64,000 bases of DNA from Anastrepha obliqua. Its lineage: Eukaryota; Arthropoda; Insecta; Diptera; Tephritidae. Under the pieces are notes generated by a model, which worked only from the letters and a program-made list of their open reading frames with translations, was not told the origin of the DNA and ran no database searches. Made by a program: the position numbers and the translations under genes. This document shows, piece after piece, positions 26,201 through 35,600 of the stretch (its first letter is position 1; the number at the start of each line of letters is the position of its first letter). The stretch is from NCBI RefSeq assembly GCF_027943255.1, contig NC_072894.1:129881601-129945600 (forward strand). The letters are read 5' to 3'.

Positions 26201-29200
26201 CACAAGTGGCTCATAAACTACTGAGTCGCTCCGAAAAACACTCCGGATGTATCATTGCCTAATACTTTTCCAAAACTGAATTTTAAGCTAAAATTAAAAA
26301 ACAAATTAGAGCTATTTTGGACTCTACAGCCAAACAATTAGCGACTTTTTGACTACACACGCCAATACCAATCGTGTGAAGGATTTTTTCAGCAAATTAA
26401 TGCAATTTCTACTTATAATTCAACGCGCCGAACTATTTCTGTACTAAGATGAGGTTTTGGTGGCTGAGCGCTCTCTACTGGGAAAGGGCCGGTCACTTGG
26501 CCGTCAGTGATATAATTTTTTGATTTTACTGCTGTGGACTCTTTTTTGTAAGGTCAATGCTGATAAAGTAGCTTTGATTGATAGCTTACCGGAAAAAGTC
26601 GTACGCAAGTTGTGGACAGGGTCGCTGTATGCCCGAAATTATTTGTAGGCGCTAAATACCACAAAATTGCAGGCTATAAAGCCGAAAATTGCTCATTTGA
26701 TCACTTTTTACTGATTCCGTTGTGTTTCGTTTTTTTTCAGCAAAGGCCTCTATAGAAAACTAAAGATTCTTAGCCAAAACGCTTAATACTACATTTAATA
26801 CATTTAATTAATCACCAATTTCTAAAGATGTAAGCGGTCCCCATTATACCATCACGAATAGTAAATCGCTATAACTTTAAGCTACATCCCCTTAGCAAAT
26901 CGAGAAATTTCACAACGAGTAAAACTTAACAATAAAAATCAGTAAGCACTTTTTTATTTAAATCAAAGAATTAAATAAAGAGATCTGTTCTAAATGCGCA
27001 CTTTTCTGTGGATTTGTTTTACTTCGTAAACAAAAACAAAGTCGACTCTGAGTTTTTTATGCTTTGCTATACAACCATACGATTTCAGTTGATCTTTTCT
27101 TGCATCATTTTATAAAATTAGCACAGCTGTATTTGATTGCACTTGTCGTTTGCCATAAAAAGTTCATTTAGAAAAAGTTAAATCGTACAAAACACATCAA
27201 GCCTAGGTTGTTAGACGCAAACAATCGTACAATTAAGCGCAATCTTTTCAAAAAGCTGTATTTCCCTTCCCAACCCATCCTGCTCACTTTGAGTATTTTC
27301 CTAGACATCTAAATTCCAGTAAATAATTTTTATGTGATTTGGTATTGCTGCTTCGTTCGTTATTTGTCTATGCACTCGTATTTGCATAGCTGTTTCATAC
27401 GAGCGCATTGCAGCTCGAACAAAAACATTGTGGATTTACGGAAAATCATCCACATGATTTCAAACGGACATAAAAAAGCGATGCGCTTATAACAATGACG
27501 TTTAAGTTGTATAACTACTTATAAATATATATAGTTTACAACGTATTAAACGTTCTCTACCAGTCTCGATGAAACTCAAAGCGCGTACCATCTTCCGCGC
27601 AAGCGAAGCAAGGCTGCGAAAAAAGCGACATTGCATTGGTGTCATCTAAAACCCCTCAGCTATAGAATACTCATCTAATAATTTATATATTCATAAACAA
27701 ACCAAGGTAGGTGAATAAGTTTCAGTCAACTTTCATAAGGTGGAAAATATTTTTGTGATAAATCAACGCAAGCCCTTCCGAGCAAGAACGACAAGACATT
27801 TTTGTGAACTGATTCATGCTAGTCCTTATGAACTAAGTACCGGAAATTGAAAACTGCTGAAACTCGCTCATGAACATGTTACTTTGTGTGATGTCAGACG
27901 AGTATTCTATATTAATTATTTCAGGAATCATATGAAAGAAGCCTGGCAACAAATACTGATTTATATCGAGTACCTATTAGGTTTGAGGTTTATTGCAAAT
28001 ACGTAACCATACTTGTATATTAAAAAATTTAAACGACATCGGAGAATATTATATACTAGCAAACCCGGCCCCCTTCGCTGGGCACACTAAAATAGAATAG
28101 ATATGGTTTAGAACAGAAAATATATGATTTTCATATTATTTATTTCTTTATTCTTTATTCAAGCGCTTTGGCATAAACAATATTTTTTGTTTTTCTATTT
28201 GTTTTTGAGTAAATATAAAATATAAATTGAAAATTAGGAAAAAAGAAGATTGTTTTTAAATTTCAAATCAACGCATATGAATAAACAATCGTCTTTTTTC
28301 CTGATCATCCATGAATTTTTCGTTTCAATTTATATGTTTTATTAAGCATTGGAGCTTTTTTAACCATTATCCATTTATATTTTTCAAAAAAAAAAAACGA
28401 AACAAAATTTTTTTTCCACGAACACATAATTTCATTCGGATTTCACATTAAATTCTCAAATTTCGTAAGAAATTATTCACTGTTCCAAAATCCACTCCAA
28501 AAAAATTCACAAACAATTTTTACATGTTGCACTTACGTTTTTTCCTTATGGCATCCAAATCAGAAAGAAATATTGACACATTGTAACTCACACTGTCAAT
28601 TTGACAGTTCAGTTCCGCTCCAAGCGTTAAAAAAGTAAGCGACATTATGGCTGGTTCAAAAGAACGCTGTACCCGTTGCCAGTGCTCCGCATTACAACCA
28701 AACTTTACGAAACCCATTTTCAATACTTACTTAACAATGTGCGTAAGTTTGGTTTAATTCGGTGCAAAGACACGGCGGGTCCACGTTTTGGCATATATTT
28801 CGAGACTCTAGTCATCAATAGGTATGAAAATTACCCCGTATTAAAGCACTTATCAACAGCTTTCATTTGATACCCATATTGTACATACACAACCAAAGGT
28901 TACCCGGGTCCACGTTTTGACCTATATCTCGAGATCCCAGTCACGGAGCGGCATGAAAAATACTCTGGACTAAAGCATTCACCAACAGCTTCCATTTGAT
29001 ACCCATATTGTACATACACATCCGAAGCTTACCCGGGTCCACGTTTTGACCTATATCTCAAGCCCTATTTCCAAAATGAAATATAATCCATGTTACTCGT
29101 GGATGATGTAGCTTTCGAATGGTGAACGAATTTTTAAAATCGGTCCAGTAGTTTTTGAGCCTATTCATTACAAACAAACAAAGTTTTCCTCTTTATAATA

Positions 29201-32200
29201 TTAGTATAGACAAACGTTCACAGATTTAAATTTTCAATTATATAGAACGTGGGCAGCATCATTGATTTCTATAGAGTCTTTTTGTATATTTATGGAAAAG
29301 TAAACCAAAAATTGCCTAGCATATGTATAAATTAGTTAAAAAAGTCAAACCGTTTGTGTTTTATTCAAAAAAGTTCAAAAGTTGAAGCGCTCTTACTGAA
29401 AACCCCTATATATGCAATACACCCAGCAGAAGTGTCCGGCCAATTATTATTATTATTATTCCTTTTTAACCAAAAATATATTATATTCGAAAAAATATTC
29501 AATACGTACTTACATACATACATATGTAGAATATTCAAATTTCCTTTTCATACAAGCCAGTCGGACTTCTGCGCCTCTTCCGTTCACTTACCATAAAAAT
29601 CTCAATTTTCAAGCTCATGAAAAAAATAACGACCATGGACAAATCGAGTAAATTGAAGCCTCTGCTCCGAATCACTTCTGAAAAACGTTTATATGCATAT
29701 ACCCTGTCTGGGTATTTTGGCTGAGCTCCTCCTTCTGTTTATGGTGCGCATCTAGATGTTTTTCCACAAAATGGAGGGGCCTACAGTTTTACGCCGACTC
29801 CGAATGGCAGATGGTTTTTTCTATGAGGAGCTTTTCCATGGCAGAAACACGCTCGGCGATTTGCCAATGCCAGCCGAGAGGCGACCGCTGTTAGAAAAAA
29901 CTTGTTCTATCATTTGTTGTTTCATGCTCGGACACTCGAACCCGAGCACTTCCGAATGTTACTCACGCGCTAACCATTCGGCTACGTATGTATTCGGAAT
30001 ATGTATATACAAACTTATTTGTTATTTATATGTAAATATGTACATACATATGTACATATATGCCTATATCTGACATACTTTCTTTGACGTAAAGAATATT
30101 ATCGTTTCATATGCTAGTTCATACTGGTATTGCCAAAAGTTATCTTATGAAATTTCTAGCAGCGAGCTTTTCTGTGTCAACTCTTCCTTTATTTGCCTAC
30201 ATACGAGGCCTGTTAGAAAAGTATCCGACTCTGTTTTTTATTTCTAACACCTGACAAATTTGAATTACGCGCGCTTGCATAAGCAGACCTTTAACCTTTC
30301 TGAACATGTGCTAGCGTCAGTTGCTGTCAAGCAGTGTGAATGGTATTTATTGCTCTCGTCGGTTTTTGAATACAAGCAAAATGACGGAACGATTGGAGCA
30401 GCGTTACTGCATCAAATTCCATAACATCCATAAACAGTGATCCGGACTTCATGAACACCTTTATCACCGGTGATGAGTCCTGGGTGTACGGGTACGACCC
30501 GGAAACCAAAATGCAGTCGTCACAAAAGAAGCATTCCACGCCACCAAGACGTATTCAAAAACCGACGAGAGCACTAAATACCATGTTAAGTTCACACTGC
30601 TTGACAGCAACAGACGCTAGCGACAGGCGGAAAAAAATTCACACATGCACTGGAAGGTTACAGGTCTTTACAAGCGCGCGTAATTCAAATTTGTCAGGTG
30701 TTAGAAATAAAAAAAAGTCGTTTCCTTCTCTAACAGACCTCGTAGTTTCATACCGGTTTTCAAAGTGTGAGTAGCTGCGTTCCAGGTGTTTATTTAGCTG
30801 CAGTAAATATAGGCGAATGTGTCTGGGTTTAGAAATTTCCTTAAGAGATTTGTTATTTTATTTACTAATTCGTCTAATTTAGTATGTTTTTGTGTAAATT
30901 GGGATAGTTACACGGTGCTACAAAATAAAAAAAGTCCGGCTACTTTCAAAACGGCATAGTAGACTTTGTAGATCTGATCGCGTAGAATACAAAACCATGT
31001 TTCAAATACTCCATAAACTCCCAAAATGCATATTTATTAAAACAAATACTGATTTTTTGGTATTTGCTGCATTAAAAACTAATTTTTAGTGAAAGTCACA
31101 AACCTTCCCCTTTACAAACCATCTCAAAATCTTAAATTGGTCAAAAAAGAGCGAAATTATCGGTTTTTGGATGCAACGGCTACCGAAAAGCCAGTTTTTC
31201 AGCAATAAATAAAGTGTTTGGGGGCATTCGGAAAATTCGAGAAGAGGCTTTTCGATTATATCTAAAATGGTAGTAGACATTCATCTTAAAAGTACAAATT
31301 GGTTGTAGCACAGTGTTATTCTTTATTTTGTTTGTTATTTTATTTTGATCAAAACATTTGCATAGGTTCTTTTTATAGTACAAGTAAATGCGTAGGCACA
31401 TTTAGTTAGGTAAGGTATAGTTTCTACTCGTACTTCTATATTTAGCTTATCAAGTTTATTGCTGTGGATATTATATTTACATTTAGTGCTTATTAATGGA
31501 GCCGTTTTCTTTTATGTTTTTTTACAGTGCAAACAATGTGGCAAATCCTTTAAGCGTTCATCGACTCTGTCTACACATTTACTAATACACAGCGACACTC
31601 GGCCGTATCCCTGCCAGTATTGCGGCAAGCGATTCCACCAAAAATCCGATATGAAGAAACACACATACATACATACAGGTGAGTTGAAGTGCACATGCCC
31701 TGTTCAAATGCATGCCCCGCATCGTGCATCTGGAAATCCAAACGCCTGCCGCCAAAAACTGCAATTTTAAAGAAATTTATAAGTGACTTTACAGTTATCG
31801 CTTAAGCCCACTCTAGAAATTTCTTTCAAATAATTATACAGTTAGTATAGCAGTAGTAGTAATGAGGGTATATTGGAAGAAATTCTAATTGCGCTAGCAT
31901 CGTTTTTTCAAAATTGGCACTCAACAAACCCTCCAAGAAGACTGGAACATATGGCCTGTAAAAGTGATTGTATAAAGTTTGTTTTTATCGCCGCAATCTA
32001 TCAGCCATTAGTTGCAAAACAATCAGGTTTATTGAGTGGACAATTGCATAAACAGGGTGGTAAAGTAAAAATGTTGAACATTTAGCTGTAGAGGCTAAAC
32101 ATATACATAGGAGTACTCATTAAAAAAGGTCTACTTTTCCCGCATTGCTCCATCTTTACCGCAGAAGCTCTGGCGATTACCTTTGCAGTCGACTACGTTT

Positions 32201-34181
32201 CCAAAGCTAAAGGCAAATACATAATCTGCTCGGACAACAAGTCTTCCTTTCTTGCTCTTAACAACACTGCATACAATGAACCCTGGGCTATAAAAATTCG
32301 ATCCGCCCTTTGCAGATGCAGCTCCAAAATTAAAATTATGTGGGTCCCGGGGCATTGCGGAATTGGTGGTAACACCTTCCTCACCAAGTATTTTTCACAA
32401 CACTTACTTTAAGGCGGATATTAAACACAGAATCAATGCCTTTATTAAAGAATTCACACACAACGATTGGTGCAAATATCAGCATGCCTACAAGCGCATA
32501 AATCCGGAATGAAATAGGCCAGATATCCCATCGAAATGCTCCACTCAGCAGCTAAAAATTTTCACAAGATGCCGTCTAAGTCATATTAAAATTAGCCACG
32601 AACACCTTCTAACTGGGAAAGCAGCCCCCGAGTGTAGTATATGCAACCGCCCACTGTCTATAAATCACATTTTAGATCATTGCCCTAAGTTTTCCAATAG
32701 TAGGAAAAACATATTTAAAAACCAATCACCTTCCGTCGCATTAAGAAAATACTCACCCGATAATGTTAAAGATATTTACAAGTTTATATACCAAAACAAT
32801 CTACTATATCTTGTATAATACAATGATGATAAAATGTTCTCTAAATCTAATATGTTATACTCAGTAATGTTAAAATATATTAGATAAACATCAGGCCGAT
32901 AGTCTTAGTAGCTAGTGCCTCTTTTTTGTAATATAGTTATTTATAATTATATTTCATTATTAATAAATAAATAAATAAAATATACATAGTCCTGCCATAA
33001 GTTCTGTTACAGGTTGAGCATGTTATGGATATGAATTTACATATAATACTTTTTTTAATGAAGTTAGTTTTACTTAATCATGTAAATATTTAAAAACAAA
33101 TTAAATTTCCATGCGAAATGGTCACCACGTGCTTTTACACAAGCCTTCAAACTATTCAGCTATTGCAACACGCACAGTTTCCATGGATATTGACGCCGCT
33201 GCTCGAACCAAAGATTGTTTGAGACTCTCCAAATTTCTGTGAGGTCTTCGACAGGCCATGTTCTTCAATACGAACGAAAACAAAAATAACGGAACTTTTT
33301 TCTCCAAATTTGTTCTCGCCGTATGCATTGTAAAGTTTGTCACAGAATTTATAGCAAGACGAAGTACAAGACCCACTCACACCAGCTCACACCTTGTAAC
33401 GCTGCACTTTTGCGCTATTGCACTACTACTAAGAACCTGACAGGGTCACCCTCAGTTTTTTCATGGCAAAGCGCGGGTCACGTGCCACTCGAACGTACAA
33501 TATTGTCGACACTTTGCTAACAATTAAATCACTCGGCCATGCATTTGGACGCATATGCACACATACAACGATATGCACACACACATATGTACATATGTAT
33601 ATATGTATTAATGCATACCAGTGTTATCTGATTTAATTTTACTAATTGCGTGATTTTGTTGCACAAGTGTAAAATCATTTGTTGCACCGGCCACCCCTCA
33701 TAGACCAAAAAGGGACATACATGCAAATATGTATGTGCATATGTTTATCAGTGTTTGTATTTATTTTTGTGTCTAAAGGTCTTCCCCAACCAATTTTCCG
33801 CGATATAAAATCGACAAAGTTATTAATATTTTTAATTGCTGCACCATGAAACCCCACTTTTGCTTCTTCCATATTTTTTGTTCAAATAATGATTTTATTT
33901 TTTATCAACTTGTCATGAATTTATTGATTGATTCGTTATTCTTGTTGTTCTGCTATTTTGCAGGTGAAAAGCCGCACAAATGCACCGTTTGTCTTAAAGC
34001 TTTCAGCCAAAGCTCCAACCTCATCACACACATGCGCAAACACACCGGCTACAAGCCTTTCGGCTGTGGTCTCTGCGACCAGTCATTTCAACGCAAAGTG
34101 GATCTGCGACGTCATCGCGAGAGTCGTCACGAAGAGAGTTTGGCACCCGTGAAAATGGAGGTGAGCAGCAGTAGTTGCTGA
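17298..34181 (+). CDS. sens: Senseless, Gfi1-family C2H2 zinc-finger transcription factor
   Basis: Nuclear DNA-binding protein needed for sensory-organ precursor fate; in Drosophila it reinforces proneural bHLH activity. Coding exons: 17298-17469, 18240-19438, 31528-31678, 33964-34181. Frames join with phases 1, 0, 1 and give 579 residues; Drosophila Sens is about 540. The start MNHLSPP matches the Drosophila start as I remember it. Exon 2 carries a TPEK segment, a PLNLS motif at residues 131-135 (resembling the CtBP-binding PxDLS motif; inference), an IWSPASMCE block, a [12 protein letters not shown] block and a Gln/His-rich stretch. Four C2H2 fingers lie at about 458-478, 486-506, 514-534 and 542-563, and the protein ends EVSSSSC like the fly orthologue. 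Intron 1 is 770 bp, intron 2 is 12.1 kb and intron 3 is 2.3 kb; the last two are transposon-rich. The paralogue senseless-2 is less likely because the non-finger regions and C-terminus match sens. Confidence 0.95.
17470..18239 (+). other. sens intron 1
   Basis: A 770-bp intron with donor GTAAGT and acceptor CCCACAG, phase 1. The splice joins the exon 1 end (QKLN) to NLPFPYNS, matching the layout of Drosophila Sens as remembered. A weak short inverted repeat at about 17802-17939 may be a small MITE; otherwise AT-rich sequence. Confidence 0.85.
20635..20862 (-). mobile_element. tRNA-derived SINE copy
   Basis: Nearly full-length copy in reverse orientation: GGCCGAGCTCCTCCTCC at the 3' end, then GGAGGGGCCTACAGTTTTAA, GCCGACTCCGAACGGC, CTGCCGAGGGGCGAC, and the tRNA-like head near 20862 (complement of GGCGGCCGCC). 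It lies in sens intron 2. Confidence 0.85.
25073..25591 (-). mobile_element. Deleted DD41D-type element nested in an older mariner
   Basis: Inverted ends (AAGGGTTTTCCAATAAGAG on the left, AAGGGTTCTCCAATAACAG on the right complement) continue into GTTATTTTGA, and both sides carry TA. The element is 519 bp. On the minus strand it encodes a decayed C-terminal transposase half with [12 protein letters not shown], then a frameshift through the WPPRSCD region to KEKVYANS. It is too degraded to give a reliable Asp spacing. Confidence 0.8.
25594..25909 (-). pseudogene. Mariner transposase N-terminal remnant
   Basis: Read leftwards from ATG at 25909: [12 protein letters not shown], then a stop, [18 protein letters not shown], another stop, then fragments around EVDRHV and [10 protein letters not shown] in shifted frames. 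This order matches the helix-turn-helix half of a mariner transposase. It is interrupted by stops and frameshifts, and the left part of the gene is displaced by the nested element ending at 25591. Confidence 0.7.
28056..29210 (-). mobile_element. Non-autonomous Helitron, copy 2 (inverted)
   Basis: A reverse-oriented, highly similar copy of the element at 6959-8239, with the same TCTATACTAATATT start (at 29210) and GGGCCGGGTTTGCTAG end (at 28056). It is 1155 bp and lacks one 129-bp tandem unit relative to copy 1. It lies in sens intron 2. Confidence 0.88.
29711..29988 (-). mobile_element. tRNA-derived SINE copy
   Basis: The best preserved reverse copy, with all segments in order: GGCTGAGCTCCTCCTTC, GGAGGGGCCTACAGTTTTA, GCCGACTCCGAATGGCAGA, CCAGCCGAGAGGCGACCGC, then the tRNA-like head with a box-B-like GGTTCGAGT analogue (ACTCGAACCCGAGC on plus) and box-A-like TAGCCGAATGG (complement of CCATTCGGCTA). 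Confidence 0.85.
30204..30742 (+). mobile_element. Mariner derivative with long (about 170-190 bp) inverted repeats
   Basis: Starts CGAGGCCTGTTAGAAAAG and ends with the complement of CGAGGTCTGTTAGAGAAG, with TA on each side. The inverted arms run to about 30375 and from about 30549, including the shared CTAACACCTGACAAATTTG and GCTGTCAAGCAGTGTGAA. The short centre fuses a transposase start ([13 protein letters not shown]) to a catalytic-core segment ([17 protein letters not shown]). It is an internal-deletion product that would fold into a hairpin. Confidence 0.88.
31528..31678 (+). other. sens: sens coding exon 3 (zinc fingers 1 and 2)
   Basis: The acceptor TTTTTTTACAG precedes TGC, the first Cys of finger 1. 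The donor GTGAGT falls inside the linker after finger 2, in phase 1 (G|GT of the TGEKPH linker). The exon therefore encodes fingers 1 and 2 almost exactly. Reading through the donor adds a short unrelated tail and loses fingers 3 and 4. Confidence 0.95.
32122..32983 (+). pseudogene. I-type LINE 3' end: RNase H and zinc knuckle
   Basis: The frame reads [30 protein letters not shown] and [11 protein letters not shown], an RNase H domain with its catalytic acids. After a frameshift come [36 protein letters not shown], then a C-x2-C zinc-knuckle ([17 protein letters not shown]). There are several stops. The tail ends in TAAATAAATAAATAAAA at about 32966-32983, as in I elements. It is 5'-truncated. 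Confidence 0.8.
32989..33310 (-). mobile_element. Tc1/mariner fragment in sens intron 3
   Basis: Minus-strand frames read [20 protein letters not shown], then VRVAIAE and [11 protein letters not shown] with stops between, a typical C-terminus of a Tc1-type transposase. A left end like CCTGCCATAAGTTCTGTTAC and an internal AAAAGTTCCGTTATTT on the other strand suggest degenerate terminal repeats. Boundaries are approximate. It abuts the tail of the I-type LINE. Confidence 0.5.
33964..34181 (+). other. sens: sens coding exon 4 (zinc fingers 3 and 4, stop)
   Basis: The acceptor TATTTTGCAG precedes GTGAAAAGCC, which completes the TGEKP linker. The exon encodes finger 3 (CTVCLKAF), finger 4 (CGLCDQSF, with an H-x4-H ending) and the conserved short tail ending SSSSC, then TGA. 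Confidence 0.95.
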
Positions 34182-35235
34182 AGACACGCCTATGGGCCAG
34201 AAGAGGCTCAGAACTATAACGAGACTGGTAGTTTGTCGATCATGCCGCGCAACAGGTATCCGTTATGGATTGGCTAAGCGAGTGCGGGTTCGAAGTATCA
34301 GAAAGTGTCATTAGTGTAGTGATATTTCGTGCACACATTTGCAAACATTTCGTACATGCATACATAGTATGCTTAGAATATTTATTGAAGTTATTTAAAT
34401 AGTGTTTATATATAATATAAAGACATACACACACTTAGTTTACCGCAATTAGTTTAGTTTACTTACGTCACGTATTGTGTGGGCCCAGTTGGTCTGATAA
34501 AATACTAAGTCGTTTAAGCCAAAGTTTTGTACACACAAATATACATACATACATATGTATATAGCATATGTATATGTTAAGTCGATGAAGTTGTAGCGTT
34601 TAGGCAATATTTTAATATATTTTTAAGCAGTGAATATGCGTCAGTGTGTGTTATTATATACATAGGTCTATAAAATGTTCTAAGCCTTTGATTTTCTAAC
34701 TGTTTAAGTGTTGCGTGTAAGATATTTCGTTTAAGTAATTAGCAGTAATGTTAACGTTGGATGGAAATACTTTAAGAGGAATACCTATTTATTTTCCAGC
34801 CATTGTCTAGTTAGATATTTTTGCTCGTTTATTGTTGCTCGAATAATTGGAAGACTATTGAAAATATTTAGTCATAATTGTATATACAGTTTTATAAAAA
34901 ATTGGACCTTTGAAAAACATTTGGCCTTCTACAACATAAAGAATTAGAATACTAATGTTAAAGCAAAATTTCGTTAATGACGTCACAGCTAAATAAACCA
35001 AAGAATGTATTTAGTTTTCTAAGTTGGAATGAAACATTTTTCAAAATTTCGCTAGAATTTCAAATTTTATGAACTAATACCAATTTGATGATTTTATTTT
35101 ATAATTTATGTGCTAAGAAAAATATTGTATTATATGGTTTAGTTAATTTAGTTTCTATAATTTAATGTTACGCATTAATTTTGGCTTACTTAAAACTTAT
35201 TTATTTAATAAATATTTTTGAAAGAAATAAACATT
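34182..35235 (+). other. sens 3' UTR with alternative poly(A) signals
   Basis: AATAAA occurs at 34992-34997 and again near 35208 and 35225, so the 3' UTR is probably about 0.8-1.05 kb. It is AU-rich and carries a strong miR-9a complementary site overlapping the proximal AATAAA by one base. The exact cleavage site is not visible from sequence alone. Confidence 0.6.
34985..35004 (+). promoter_or_regulatory. Candidate miR-9a target site in the sens 3' UTR
   Basis: The bases ACCAAAGA at 34997-35004 are a full 8-mer match to the miR-9a seed. Just upstream, ACAGCTA at 34985-34991 complements the 3' half of miR-9a, with a small mismatch and bulge between the two blocks. In Drosophila, miR-9a is an established post-transcriptional repressor of senseless acting through its 3' UTR. 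The miRNA sequence is recalled, not looked up. Confidence 0.75.
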
Positions 35236-35279
35236 TTGAAAGTAAAAAAATAGTTTTTTTTTGTAACCTTATAACTCTT

Positions 35280-35600
35280 CACCAATCGTTGTCTCCGCAA
35301 AATATTGAGAATTTTGTGGGCCGACACGATCTCAAACACTGACCTGTGGAATCGTTTTAACCAGACACCAATGCGCCTGGAAATTCTGAAAAGAAAACGG
35401 GGCTTGCAGGGCAATCGACTAGAATCCTCAAGGCAGCCGTCGTAGAGGCAGACCAGCAGTGACATGGAGGAGGAATTTGGAAGCTGACGTATTTAAAACC
35501 AACAAAATCTGGAGCAAAATCTAGTGGTTGGCACATGACAGAGGGAAATAGAAGAACCTTGTCGCGACATTTTGCTCCCACGCGAAACCATAGGACTATA
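35280..35600 (+). pseudogene. LINE ORF2 C-terminal fragment
   Basis: Reading ILRILWADTISNTDLW, NRFNQTPMRLEILKRKRG and later QREIEEPCRDILLP, with stops between, matches the post-RT C-terminus of endonuclease-type LINEs. It lies just downstream of sens poly(A) signals. Confidence 0.6.

Larger units (their letters stand above)
19439..31527 (+). other. sens intron 2 (12.1 kb, transposon-rich)
   Basis: Donor GTAAGT directly follows RNFQ and the acceptor directly precedes finger 1, phase 0. It holds a SINE (20635-20862), a DD41D element nested in an older mariner (25073-25909), an inverted Helitron (28056-29210), another SINE (29711-29988) and a long-TIR mariner derivative (30204-30742). The spaces between them are AT-rich with no supported gene. 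Retaining the intron would end the protein after about 14 extra residues, without any finger. Confidence 0.85.
31679..33963 (+). other. sens intron 3
   Basis: A 2.3-kb intron with GTGAGT donor and TTTGCAG acceptor, phase 1. It contains the 3' end of an I-type LINE (about 32122-32983), followed immediately by a fragment of a Tc1/mariner element (about 32989-33310). The remainder is AT-rich with CATA-type microsatellite around 33540-33610. Confidence 0.8.
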
